Assembly (NCBI RefSeq): GCF_029407905.1
Contig: NC_073627.1
Coordinates: 48,415,001-48,479,000, forward strand
Reading direction: 5' to 3'
DNA length: 64,000 bases
DNA from: Bubalus kerabau
Taxonomy: Eukaryota > Chordata > Mammalia > Artiodactyla > Bovidae
Part shown: positions 10,015-20,355 of the stretch, one piece after another
Position numbering within the stretch: the first letter of the stretch is position 1
Layout of the letters: each line of letters starts with the position of its first letter
Notes under the pieces: generated by a model
Database searches by the model: none
What the model was told of the DNA's origin: nothing
The model's input: only the letters and a program-made list of their open reading frames with translations
Position numbers and translations under genes: made by a program

Positions 10015-12659
10015 AGGTGAAGGCTAAGAATGTACCTGCCCAAGCATGAAGCATACCTGTTTACATGGCAATCAGAGTCCCACACACAGCTTCTGGGACT
10101 TTTAACCTCCACTGACAGTCTTTCCCTCTGCCTGAATCATGGCTCATTCGCTAATTAAAGGGTATTATGCACTTCATTGCTCACCAGCTAAGAACTTGGA
10201 ATAAGGAAGCGTCTGCAAAAGCATTAGCCCTGGAGATGGCATTAGGTGCGCTTTACAGAAAAAGAAAAATGGGAAAAATGATCCACTTGGGACAGTTCCT
10301 CCCCGACACTTTACTGGTCTACTAAGCCAGCCACAGCTCATAGAGGAGGAAGCCACCCAGCATAGGACAAACCCAGGGAGAGTCCAGCAAATGAACCAAA
10401 AGGAGAGGGGTACGGAGTACAGAGAATGAATGAGAGAGAAAGATGGTGAGCTGACTTCTCCCATAGCCACCTGTGAGGTCTCAGGCTCCTCTGGTGTACC
10501 CCCGGCCAAGGTCAAGTACACCTGGACCCCAGGCCAAGAGGCCAGGGTGAGTAGGAAGGATTAGCCTTCACTACAAGGTCCTGGAACAAACTTGACATCA
10601 CGCCCCACCCTGGGAGCCTGGCTGCTCACTGTGACCAATGGGCGAAACAGATCAACGTCCCGCCTGGAGCGGGTGCCCTTTCAGACACTCTCCTGCCCTA
10701 TTGGACACAATCCAGCCCTGAGACCCATCCCCTTTTCAATGCAGGGGGAACACTGAGGTCAGTCCAAGGAGGGGCACTCAACCTAGATCAGTCTTGAATC
10801 TGGTGAGGATGACAGATAATGACATGACACTTGACATTTATATCCACAGGCAGCTTCCCTATTGAAGTGAGAACCTGGCAAGGTCAAAGGCTCGGGTCAG
10901 GATTGAAGGCCTGATCTTTGGCCTCTTGGGACCCCAGGGACCCAAATGACAGGCTGAGTATGAAACAGCAGCCGGGGATCAGAGAACCTTTACTTCTAAA
11001 TGGAACTTGGTCATGAGTTGAGAGGAAGTCACTAGGTGAACATGTGGTCATGTGGATGCTTGAGAGAACTTAGTCCAGAGGCTGCTACCCACCGCAGTGG
11101 CTCTGGTGCCACCCTCTCTCTCTCTCTACTCTCTGCATGTTCCATGCGTGTTCAGGCAGACAGAGGAACAGCTGAGTGTGTGTCTGAGCTGCGTGGTGCA
11201 GTGGAGAAGCTGAGCGTTGCCACGGCACTAGAAAGCACAGGGTGGATACAATGATGGTTTCAACCTCTAAGAATGAGGTTTTCCCCCCATCTCTCCCCAA
11301 GCCACATAAGACATCATTTGTGCATGACATGTTTTTGGATCCTGTTTGCTCCAATTTAGAAAGGCTTCCAGGACTGCTGGTCCCTGCCCCCAGCTCAGAC
11401 CCGCTTCCTCTTCAGCTTCCATATACCACGGCCTGATTCTGCTGGGCTCTTTTGCACAATGTTTCAAACAAATCACACAGAACAACTCCACCAAGAAAGA
11501 GAGCTCTACAGGCAGCGAGAAGCAGTACCCTCTCCTTCCCCGCTCCCCAACACTCAAGCACTCTTGGCTTTTCTAGAGAAGACCAGAGACAGCCCACAGC
11601 AAGCACAGAGGCTGTGGGCAGAAATCGGCTGTAGTGTTAAAAGAAACTCACAGCAAGAGGCTGCTAAGGCAGTGGATCTGAGAGCGGGCAGGGAATGGAT
11701 GTATCACGGAGCAAGGTAGGGCATGTCTTAATTAAGCAGAGGACCTCAGATGAGAGCTGACGACAGAGTCGGGTCTCTCTGCCATTTGCCACGCCAAACT
11801 TACGACTGCAATTTGGCTCAAGGTTCTGAGACTCAAAAGCTCTAAGGCAGCTTTGGGAGAAGCAACCACACTGGGCTTCCAGAGGGTCCCAAGGCCCCTG
11901 ATGTCCCAGGCCCTCCTGGGAGCAAGGAGCTGTCAGCAGCAGCAATCAGACTTGTGGTGCCAAGTTCTGCCTAGCAGCCCACTAATTAGGCAGACACAGC
12001 TCTCCTCCCATCCTTTCTCTGCCCCTCCAGGAAGCCCCTGCCTGAAAGGGAGCCACCTCCCCTCCGCTTTTGCTCTTTACTCAGCTCCACACTCCTCCTC
12101 CAGGCTTTGGAATCTCACAGCTGCTCGCCCCCTCCCCACACCACTCCTCTCGTATCCACGTTGTTAAGCGATCATCATCATTGTACAGATAGCAAACTGA
12201 GCCTCTGAGTTTCCAGCTGAAACTCCCAGACCAGCCAGCCTGCAATGCTTTGCCCTCGCAGGCATCTCACAGACCATCCTGCCTCCATCTAAACCCTCCT
12301 CTCTGGGCCAAGCACCCTGGACATCTCTTTGCTTTTGACCTGCCAGCAGACCAGACAGAGACCCCGGGGTCCCTGGCCTCTCCTCTCCTGACATGGAGCT
12401 CAGAATCCGCACAGGAAAAGGCAGCAAAGAGACTTCCACACCTTTGCAGTATCACCTGCTCCAGCAAGCTCCCAAAGCCACTGGAACCAGCCAGGCTGCC
12501 TGGGGCCCCACACCCCCTTCTCTGGCAGCTTTAAGCTCCAGCCCAACCCACAGGATGCAGTGCCTGATGCTACTTCCGAGCAGAGAGAGAGAGGGGGAAA
12601 AAAAAATGCCACCTCGTCAATGACAAGCTGTTCCAATCACACAGCTCAGACACCAAGTG
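10015..12659. other. Unique intronic sequence close to ASIC2a exon 1
   Basis: Repeat-poor compared with the rest of the window. CCAAT motifs in both orientations occur near 10634 and 10699, and a short CT run near 11113. A faint MIR-like piece may lie at 12170-12215. Overlapping open frames on both strands are not conserved-looking. Confidence 0.45.
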
Positions 12660-12680
12660 CCCTGGACCACGGACAGCTCA
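12660..12680 (+). promoter_or_regulatory. RE1/NRSF (REST)-like element in ASIC2 intron 1
   Basis: The 12 bases ACCACGGACAGC at 12666-12677 match the centre and right half of the 21-bp RE1 consensus; by eye 15 of 21 positions agree. The left half is weaker. It lies about 300 bp into the intron after the ASIC2a exon, and REST commonly represses neuronal channel genes through such sites. Confidence 0.4.
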
Positions 12681-12971
12681 GGCCTCCTGCCTTTGGGTGG
12701 GTGGAAGGCAGCTCGGCACATCTCGGGGAGCCATCGCCCAAGGCCAGGCCCCCGCTCGCCCTGCACATCCGGCCAGACAACAGCGCCCATCCCAGCGGGC
12801 AGACACCTCCTGCCAGTTCCAACAACTCTGGCCAACTCCCCTCTTGGCCTTCAACCTGAGGCACGGCTCTCCCTCCTGCTCCAAAGCACAGAGAGACTTC
12901 AAACCAAGCCAGAGGCCACCAGCGTGGCACTTCTCCAAAGACCAAGCACAGAAAGGAACTGAATGCCAAGT

Positions 12972-12977
12972 ACTCAC
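12972..12977 (-). other. ASIC2: 5' splice donor of ASIC2a exon 1
   Basis: Read on the minus strand the exon ends ...ACCACC and the intron begins GTGAGT, a strong U1-type donor. Reading through it would replace the conserved Val-Phe-Thr continuation with unrelated residues, which supports splicing exactly here. Confidence 0.93.
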
Positions 12978-13532
12978 GGTGGTGAAGTCCTGGTGGCCAC
13001 ACTCCTGCCCCTTGAACTTGCAGTAGAGCATCATATCCTTCAGGTCATGGCCCACGCGGTGCAGGAACTCCAGCATGCTGAACTGCTTGGGTTTGTAGTG
13101 CTTGAAGTTGGCCTTCTGCTGCAGGGCCTCCAGCACCGTGGGGTCGGCCAGGTGCGGGTCAGGGATCTGCAGGTTGACGTCCAGCAGCGCTAGCAGTTCC
13201 CCGGCGTGGTACAGGTCATTGGTGGTGAGCCTGGAGAAACGGAAGCCGTTGAGGTTGCAGAGGGTCACAGCCGGGAAGACCAGGCTTTGGGCCACCACCT
13301 CGTCCACCTTGGTGACGTGCTGATAAGAGAGGTAGTAGGACACCCTCTCCGAGCTCTCCACCAGCAGCAGGCCCAGGGAGCCCACGAAGGCCATGGCCCA
13401 GAGCACACGCCGGACGGTCAGTGGCCCGTAGACGAAGATGTGGCGGATGCCATGGAGGGTGGAGGTGTTGGCGAAGATCTGGATGCTAGAGGGCTGCAGG
13501 CTCCCCTCGCTGGGGCTCTCCTTGAGGTCCAT
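12978..13532 (-). CDS. ASIC2: ASIC2 isoform a, first coding exon (residues 1-185)
   Basis: Encodes the N-terminus of acid-sensing ion channel 2a, a proton-gated sodium channel subunit of the DEG/ENaC family that forms homo- and heterotrimers in neuronal plasma membrane. The 185 codons read without a stop from MDLKESPSEG to GHQDFTT. Visible features: the family His-Gly gating motif (H28-G29), a hydrophobic first membrane helix at about residues 41-62, His72 (needed for acid gating in ASIC2a), Cys92, His162 (reported in zinc potentiation), and Cys171/Cys178, expected to pair. The ATG has G at +4 but C at -3; an in-frame TGA lies 16 codons upstream, so this is the first usable start. The exon stops in phase 0 at a GTGAGT donor, matching the known point where isoforms a and b diverge. 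From memory the human protein differs at about five positions (40, 47, 68, 132, 138). The remaining exons, including pore helix TM2, lie outside the window to the left. Confidence 0.97.
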
Positions 13533-13717
13533 GGGGACCCTGTGCAGTTCCGCAACTGGCTTCAGGTTGATCAGATTTCAGGGAAAGAGTTCCCAGTCCT
13601 CGGGGCTCTGCTTAAAGCTTGACGTTCAAGGGAGGGAAGGAAAAGCCAGCATCAGGCAGGGCAGCACCACCGGAGTTTATCCTGAAAGCCCAGCCGCACG
13701 CTGCCAGGGGTGAGTGT

Positions 13718-13723
13718 TTATAT
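13718..13723 (-). promoter_or_regulatory. TATA-like hexamer upstream of ASIC2a
   Basis: TATAAA on the minus strand, about 190 bp upstream of the ATG and next to a T-run. Spacing would put a start near 13690. It may be chance, because CpG-island promoters usually lack TATA. Confidence 0.25.
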
Positions 13724-13726
13724 TTA

Positions 13727-13745
13727 AAAAAAAAAAAAAAAAAAA
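13727..13745 (-). repeat. Poly-A/T run (19)
   Basis: Nineteen A on the plus strand, T on the ASIC2 sense strand, in the proximal 5' region. Confidence 0.9.
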
Positions 13746-13984
13746 CCATTCAAACTCTAGCTCCTGATTTTTTCCAGGCGATAAGGAGGGCTGGTTTTAT
13801 TTAGGGAGACACCAAGGTGATGTGGAAGAGATGTGGGTGGGAAGGGAGAGCTTAGCCAATGGAAATAAAGTCCTCCCCCCTACACACGCCACTAGAGACA
13901 AGATTAAAAGCGAGAGCGAGGGAGAAAATGCTTAAAACAAGTCGCTCAGCAGCTCGGAGCCTGTTAACCAGTGCATAATGCCCC

Positions 13985-14620
13985 GTGTTCAGCATCCTGG
14001 GGATGTCAGGGCGGCCAAGCTGATGCACTGCAGGCGGGCGCAGCGGCCGAGCTTCAGGGGCCCCCGTCGCCGCCGCCGCGGCTGCTCGGGTCCTCTCCTC
14101 TGCCCGTGCTGTTTTGGACTCCGGATCGCATTTCTCGCCGCCGGCCTCCGTCCCTCCTCTCCTCTCGTCCGTCCTCCGGGCCCCCCTTTTATTGGGCAGA
14201 ATTCCAAATGCCGGGCGGTCCGCGGCTCGCGCCTCCTCCTCGGAGAGTAGGCAGCGCGCGCGGCCGCGGAAAGGCGAGGACCAGGAGGCTGGGAAGGAGG
14301 CTGGGGGCTCCGGAAGGGGACTCGTCTGTCTCCCACCCGCGCCCCGCCACCTCCATCCCACCCTCTCAGGAAAAGCGAGGACCCAGAGGGCACCGAGAGA
14401 GCCGCCCTCCCTCGCCCCCTCCACCAGCAGGCTGTTGGGATGGGGAGAGGGCCGGTGGGGGTGGGGGCGAGGGCTGCTGGGGGTCCGGGGGACCCGGCGA
14501 AAGTTTCTTTTTGGTCTGTTTTGGAGGGAGCTAATGGGGGGCCTCTCCCCGCAGGGGGAGAACCAGCCCCCTCCCCGGGAGGGAGGACGTGACAGCCGCC
14601 CCCTATAGGTGGCAGGAAGT
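13985..14620 (-). promoter_or_regulatory. ASIC2: CpG-island-like promoter region of ASIC2a
   Basis: An abruptly GC-rich block with many CpGs (for example around 14030-14150 and 14200-14290) lies 450-1100 bp upstream of the ASIC2a start codon, in a window that is otherwise CpG-poor. This is the usual form of a neuronal gene promoter. Long open frames on both strands here (up to 298 codons) reflect GC bias and look like no known protein. The transcription start cannot be placed from sequence alone. Confidence 0.7.
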
Positions 14621-15585
14621 TACCTTGATCAACTCCCAAGAGCCCGGTATGGGGGTGGAGGCAGGAAGCCTTTGCACCAAGATCTGTTCCCAGGTCAGAC
14701 CCAGCCTTGGGTCTCCAGACACAGAGATGCTGGAAGGTGGGAAAGGAAGGGAGCCCGGGAAAACCCCTGATGCCTGCGGGAGGGGGACATTCCAGGGTAT
14801 GAGGGGCCCCAGGCGCCCCTGGGAGACCACAGGCAGAGCAACAAGTAGCCTTCACCTCCGCAGAGATGTCAGGAGATTTTTGCATCTGAAAGAGAAAGAC
14901 AGCTGGGGTTCCAGGTAGGACTGGCTGCCTTCCCTTGGGCTGTGTGTGTGTGTGTGTGTGGAGTTCTACCCCAGGATTTGCCAGATGGAAACACAGCTGG
15001 AGCTATAGATGGGAAAGAAAGATCGGGCTTCCAGCCACCTACCTCTTTTTTTCCTGAAAATCCACTGGAAGTCAGCCCCTGCCAGCAGGTGGGTGTGGCT
15101 TGCCCAGTGCCAGGGATCAAAGGGCTGGAACCCATAGAATCAGTGAGGCTAAATCCCCTTCAGGAGAAAAGGAACAGAAAGTTCCAGTGGCCAACCCTAT
15201 GCACACTGCCAAGCTGGGGATGCCGTGTGGAGCCAACCTGATGTCCCCAGGGCATGCCCAGCTTAAATAACACTCCTTGAGAAGAAGGCAGTTTAGGGAA
15301 CGTCACTCTTGGTTTGTATCTACTTCGAAATATTTCTCTATCCCATCTGCCCTCTCGCTTAACCAGATCCAAGCTGGTAACAGAGTCTGGATGCGCACTG
15401 AGGCAACACATGGCTTTAAATCGATGGTTTATCGATCCTGGGAGCTTAAAGAACAGAAGCATCCCAAATAAGGACAAATGACAGAGGCTAGTTAACTTCA
15501 CGCATGTGTCAGCCCAGAGGTTCCCAATTCCTGCCTCAAGCTGCCGAGATGGGGGCAGGGCTTCAAAACACAGGGTGCCAAGACT
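14621..15585. other. Unique sequence upstream of the CpG-rich block
   Basis: Contains a (TG)n run at 14940-14960. No repeat family otherwise recognised. Confidence 0.5.
14940..14960 (+). repeat. (TG)n microsatellite
   Basis: About ten TG units. Confidence 0.93.
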
Positions 15586-15595
15586 AAGAATCTAT

Positions 15596-15894
15596 CATAG
15601 GCGTTCCTTGTGGTCCAGTCATTAAGAATCTGCCTATCAATGCAGGGGACATGGGTTCAATCCCTGATCCGGGAAGACCCCACATCCCGCATGGCAACTA
15701 AGCCCGAGCACCACAACTACCGAGTCCATGTGACCTAGAGCCTGTGTTCTGCAATGAAGAGTAGTCACTGCAGTGAGAAGGCTGTGCACCGCAACTAGAG
15801 AGTATCCTTGACTTGCCACAACTAGAGAAAGCCTTCACACAGCAAAGACCCAGCACAGCTGAAAATAACTGAGTTTTTTTTTTTTTTTTTTTTT
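15596..15894 (+). repeat. CHR-type SINE with an oligo-T 3' end
   Basis: Full head and ccgcaactagagag body, ending gaaaataactgag then 21 T (15874-15894). Perfect duplication AAGAATCTAT at 15586-15595 and 15895-15904. The T tail is unusual, as this family normally ends in A. Confidence 0.88.
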
Positions 15895-15904
15895 AAGAAT
15901 CTAT

Positions 15905-16290
15905 TGTGTGTCAGGACTGGGCAAGGATGTTGTCTCATTTCACTTAATGCGTTCAACCACCTTGACAATTGTGTGTTATTACCCCATAAAGTGAAAGTGA
16001 AGTCGTGTCTGACTCTTAGCGACCCCATGGACTGTAGCCTATCAGGCTCCTCCATCCATGGGATTTTCCAGGCAAGAGTGCTGGAGTGGATTGCCATTTC
16101 CTTCTCCAGGGGATCTTCCTGACCCAGGAATAGAACCCGGGTCTCCCGCATTGCAGGCAGACGCTTTACTGTCTGAGCCACCAGGGAAGCCCCATATATA
16201 CACACAAATAAACAGAGGCTCAGGAGAGTAAAGTTGCACAACTCGTGAGTGCCCCAGCAGGATTTGAACTCAGGCTTTTGTCTCCAAAAC
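15905..16290 (-). repeat. MIR SINE interrupted by Bov-tA
   Basis: Left part (cactta..ttgacaattgtgtgttattacccc) and right part (acagaggctcaggagagtaa and gatttgaactcaggc) join into one inverted MIR when the SINE at 15989-16189 is removed. Confidence 0.65.
15989..16189 (-). repeat. Bov-tA SINE
   Basis: Inverted copy inside a MIR; short duplication CCCCATA at 15982-15988 and 16190-16196. Confidence 0.88.
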
Positions 16291-16357
16291 ACGAGCTCAA
16301 AGGCATAGTCAAAACATGTCTTCCCAAATTTAGGAAGAGGACAAGCATTTCTACTCC

Positions 16358-16470
16358 ACTTTGGTAGCTCAGTTTGTAAAGAATCCACCTGAATGCAGGA
16401 GATCCTGGATCAATTCCTGGGTTAGGAAGATCCCCTGGAGAAGTGATAGGCTACCCGCTCCCATATTCTT
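16358..16470 (+). repeat. Truncated Bov-tA SINE
   Basis: tRNA head and the start of the BovA unit, stopping at ccatattctt where the next SINE begins directly. Confidence 0.75.
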
Positions 16471-16682
16471 GGGCTTCCCTGGTGGCTCAGCTGGTAAAGA
16501 ATCCGCCTGCAGTGCAGGAGACCTGGGTTGATCTCTGGGTTAGGAAGATCCCCTGGAGAAAGGAAAGGCTACCCACTTCAGTATTCAGGCTACCCACTTT
16601 AGTATTCTGGCCTGGAGAATTCCATGGACTGTATAGTCCATGGAGTCGCAAAGAGTCAGACATGACTGAGCGACTTTCACTT
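16471..16682 (+). repeat. Bov-tA SINE with internal 21-bp tandem duplication
   Basis: Complete head and BovA unit. AGGCTACCCACTTCAGTATTC at 16566-16586 is repeated with one change at 16587-16607. Confidence 0.88.
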
Positions 16683-17009
16683 CTCCCATTTTACACACAC
16701 ACACAAACTCACCTTGTACTACACACTGACCAGCTCCTCCTCCACAGATGTGAAGCAGCCCTCCTTGTCCTCTCCACCAAGCCAGGTCCTTTTTGGCCAT
16801 GTTTTTCATAGCGCCAGGCCCTCCTCCTCCAGGACTACCTCCCGAATGCACCTCTGTAGTCTTTGGCTCATTAGCCTGTTCAACAAGTCTGTGGATCTCT
16901 GACTCCATACCAGACACTCCATTGGTTTGGGGTAAACAGAGAGGAATGGAATATACTTCCCATCCTTGATAATTCAGGGTTCCACAAGGCTGGAGGCAGC
17001 GTTCATTCG

Positions 17010-17485
17010 CAAGCTGATCCCATACGTACGGAAGGCAGGGAGAGACCAAAGAAAGAGGCAGCCGCTGCAGACTGGTTGGTGACAGGTTTAAAAAGCAAGA
17101 GAACTTACACACAATCTTAGGTGCTGCCAGAGGAGTAGGTCTCTGCACCAAGTTTTAGAAGCTGAAATAGAAGCCTTAGAGGCTTTCCCGGTGGCTCAGT
17201 GGTAAAGAATCCGTCTGCCAATGCAAAAGACACAGGTTCGACCCCTGGGTCCAGAAGATCCCCTGGAGAAGGAAGTGGCAACCCACTCCACTATTCTTGC
17301 CTGGAAAATTCCATGGGCAGAGGAGCCTGGCGGGCTGCAGTCCATGAGGTCACAAAGAGTCAGACCTGACCAGGCAACTAAACAACAACAGTTAAAGAGG
17401 CCTTAATTGGGCTCGGGAACATAGACCATCCAGATGGTCTCAATCCCACCTTACTCTCTCAAGGCTGTGTCCTGAGGCACCTTCT
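17010..17485 (+). mobile_element. LTR-like repeat, copy 1, interrupted by Bov-tA
   Basis: Shares ordered blocks with 24648-24860: cccatac..gg, ggagagaccaa, agaggca, caggtttaa, gaactt, and ttactctctcaaggctgt. A Bov-tA splits it at 17181-17390. The family (probably a ruminant ERV LTR) was not identified. Confidence 0.5.
17181..17390 (+). repeat. Bov-tA SINE
   Basis: Complete head (ggctttcccggtggctcagt) and BovA unit ending in caacaacag. Confidence 0.88.
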
Positions 17486-17818
17486 AGCCCAGGAAATGTA
17501 CGTGCACAATCCAAAGACAGGGAAGAAGTGAGGAGACTCTGATTGCCCCAGACCCATCCTCTTGATGACCTTTCCTAGGATTCCACCCCTCGTGACCTGC
17601 TCTATTTCACACATGCAGCTCCCTCCTTGGAAATGTTCCCTGAAAGGTCAGCCCAGGTTTCACTTGAACGGAGCTCGTTGGGTGGTTATCTGGCTATATT
17701 GGAGGCAAATGCCTCACCTACAATACAGGTGCATGCAAGAGAAAACATAAGACAGTCGTTCCCAAATCAATTTTTTTTCCACCCAGAGCCCCGTAATTTG
17801 AAGCACTGATTTATAAGC
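17486..17818. other. Unique sequence
   Basis: No recognised feature. Confidence 0.5.
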
Positions 17819-18060
17819 CCCCCTATACTTTAGCCACCTGATGCAAAGAGCCAACTTATTGGAAAAGACCCTGATGCTGGGAAAGACTGAGGGCAGGAGG
17901 AAAAGAGGATGACAGAGGATGAGATGGTTGGATGGCATCACTGATTCAAAGGGCAGGAGTTTGAGCAAACTCAGGGAGATAGTGAAGGACAGGGAAGCCC
18001 GGTGTGCTGCAGTCCACGAGGTCACAAAGAGTCAGACACAACTGAGCAACTGAACAACAG
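17819..18060 (+). mobile_element. BovB LINE, 5'-truncated 3' end
   Basis: Carries the BovB 3' series: gccacctgatgcaaagag, accctgatgctgggaaagac, gatggttggatggcatcac, and gagtcagacacaactgagca. Confidence 0.9.
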
Positions 18061-18313
18061 CAACGATAGGCTGAGGGTAGGATCATTCAGGGCCTCCATT
18101 TGTGTCCTTGTGTTATTTAATAAAAATAACAGATTAGCAGACAGAAGACTCACCAGGTATGAATGCACAACATTCTGCTTGGCTAATGGCCCATGTGTCT
18201 CCTGCCAGGCAGCGACGTTGTCCAAGGCCATCCTATGTTGGAGAAGAGCTTTTCTAATTGAGAATGTCAGGGTTCAGGAAGGACAGGCTTTGTTGGCTTT
18301 CAGTCAGGGCTTC

Positions 18314-18583
18314 GGAGAAGGCAATGGCACCCCACTCCAGTACTCTTGCCTGGAGAATCCCATGGATGGAGGAGCCTGGTAGGCTGCAGTCCATGGGGTC
18401 GCTAAGAGTCAGACACAACTGAGCGACTTCCCTTTCACTTTTCACTTTTTATGCATTGGAGAAGGAAATGGCAACCCACTCCAGTGTTCTTGCCTGGAGA
18501 ATCCCATGGACAGGGGAGCCTGGTGGGCTGCCGTCTATGGGGTCGCGGAGTCGGACACGACTGAAGTGACTTAGCAGCAGCAG
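18314..18583 (+). repeat. Bov-A2 SINE (dimer)
   Basis: Two BovA units and an (AGC)n tail. Perfect 13-bp duplication CAGTCAGGGCTTC at 18301-18313 and 18584-18596. Confidence 0.94.
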
Positions 18584-18654
18584 CAGTCAGGGCTTCCCGG
18601 GGGAGTTTAGTAAGGGCCTCTGTGTGTGTTTTGGTGTCCTCCAGGCCAATGCAC

Positions 18655-18932
18655 GGAGAAGGCAATGGCGCCCCACTCTAGTACTCTTGCCTGGAAAATC
18701 CCATGGATGGAGGAGCCTGGTAGGCTGCAGTCCATGGGGTCGCTAAGAGTCAGACACGACTGAGCGACTTCCCTTTCACTTTTCACTTTCATGCATTGGA
18801 GAAGGAAGTGGCAACCCACTCCAGTGTTCTTGCCTGGAGAATCCCAGGGACGGGGGAGCCTGGTGGGCTTCCATCTATGGGGTCGCACAGAGTCGGACAT
18901 GACTGAAGCAACTTAGCAACAGCAGCAGCAGA
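18655..18932 (+). repeat. Bov-A2 SINE (dimer)
   Basis: Second direct copy only about 70 bp after the previous one; short duplication CCAATG. Confidence 0.9.
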
Positions 18933-20225
18933 CCAATGGAGGGGACAAAGACGGCGATCAAATGATGGCACCGTGGGAATCAGAAGGTGTCGCCCTGGCC
19001 TCGAGGAGAGGAAGGCGGCAGCTTCAGGAACTTGACCTGGTTGGGTACGCCGTACTTCTTGGCTGGGGGACACAGCACCGTTGGGTGTGAAGAGATGAAC
19101 TGGGGGTGAGACAGGCCAGGCCAGCACTGCACCTTCTCCCCTCAAAGGCGCATGTTCAACCTCAGGTCTAGCTGGTTTCCACAGGCCCAGGTTGCAGCAG
19201 GACGGTGGGATCCCTGTGGAGACTCCTCCTCAACCAAGGGTGCAGAGCCACTCACCCATCCCAGGGGGATGTCCCATGGCAAATTCCAGTGGATGAAGCC
19301 TCTCCCAGGCCTGGCGGGGCTTGGTGTTCTCAACTGCACTGCAGGCTGATCCACAGTGAGAGTCCAGGCAGTGTTTGTCTCCCACCATTTCCACACGTTT
19401 ACAGGATCAGGTGCCCGGCATACAGAGCCATAGGCCCCTACCTGGCCAAGGTGGCTTTACCTGCTAGTAGTTTAATCTGCTGCTTTCATATCCCAATTTT
19501 CCTTTTTACCTCCCCTGCTGCTTACAGTCTATAAGGAAGAAGGAAACTTCAGTCACTGTCATTTTTTTTTTTGCCCCATCTTGTACATCATGACCTTTGC
19601 AATGTGACCCCCATCACTATCTGTTCGATGACAGTATCCATCCATGGTGCTCAGCCTTTCTAAGCCCCCCAGGGGTGGCAGCTTGGCTTGCACAGTCCCA
19701 GGGGATAGCTTGGGTTAAGCCAGACTCAGTGTCCACACAAACCAGGGCATATTGAGAACCCTCACTCAGCAGGAGGAGGCAAATAATAATCAATTTGCCA
19801 ATCTCTCAGCAGTAGATACGCCAGTGGACAGCCCCACCACCCTCCCCTGGTAGCTGCCTTGAGCATTGTTTAGAACACACAGGACATGCTGTTACCACAT
19901 TAACTGAGTCACTATCAGGGGCCACCTGGTGACCTTGGCAACACACCCTCCTGCCCAAGCACCACGTGCCCACACCTCCCATGGGATGCATAGGGTCATC
20001 AGCTGTAGCCACTGAAGGGTCTCTTGCCACGGCTTATACCCAGGCTAGAGCGTCAGCTTCCTAATTGCCAGGGCATGTGAGCTGAGATGTGATAACAGTG
20101 AGCATTGCCTCCGTCTCTAACAGGTGAACCCAAATATCTTTCCACCTATCCTGACTCCACAAGGGCTTATCTGTGATCATCCAGTCTCAGCTTCCCATTG
20201 TCCAGGCCTTATAACAGACCCCTTA
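18933..20225. other. Unique sequence
   Basis: A T-run lies near 19561. No repeat family or coding signal recognised. Confidence 0.5.
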
Positions 20226-20355
20226 AAAAAAATTTTTTTTTTTTGACTAGGGCTGCCCAGCCTGGGAAATTCTTAGTTCCCCAAGGAGGGATCTAACCCA
20301 CAACCTCTGCAGCAGAATCTCGGAGTCTTAGCCACTGAACTTGCATGAAAGTCCC
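20226..20355 (-). repeat. CHR-type SINE fragment
   Basis: T-rich tail at the left, then the inverted head (cacaacctctgcagcagaat, cttagccactgaac). Confidence 0.65.

Larger units (their letters stand above)
1..12977 (-). other. ASIC2: ASIC2 intron following isoform-a exon 1 (partial)
   Basis: All sequence below 12978 is downstream of the splice donor in the sense of ASIC2. It is non-coding, built of SINEs, MIRs, an LTR-like element and unique sequence. No reading frame resembling the shared second ASIC2 exon was seen, so the acceptor lies outside the window. Confidence 0.85.
13533..13984 (-). other. ASIC2: 5' UTR / proximal promoter of ASIC2a
   Basis: Lies between the start codon and the CpG-rich block. 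It holds an in-frame TGA at 13578-13580, a minus-strand TATAAA at 13718-13723, a run of 19 A (T on the sense strand) at 13727-13745, and an inverted CCAAT motif near 13855. How much is transcribed is unknown. Confidence 0.5.

Noticed and set aside
10630..10710. Two CCAAT boxes suggesting a promoter
   Set aside because: No CpG island, TATA or exon follows on either strand; motif frequency is compatible with chance.
13206..13622. 138-codon plus-strand open frame
   Set aside because: Exact antisense shadow of the ASIC2a exon.
13852..14424. 190-codon minus-strand open frame, possible upstream protein of ASIC2a
   Set aside because: Composition bias only, and no splice or start context supports it; at most part of a 5' leader.
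13989..14885. 298-codon minus-strand open frame upstream of ASIC2a
   Set aside because: Composed of Pro/Gly/Arg/Ala from GC-rich DNA, overlaps other long frames on both strands, resembles no protein; best explained by CpG-island composition.
18314..18932. Regularly spaced similar units resembling a repeat array or CRISPR
   Set aside because: Units are BovA SINE monomers of about 120-140 bp with SINE tails; this is vertebrate DNA and there are no short palindromic repeats with unique spacers.
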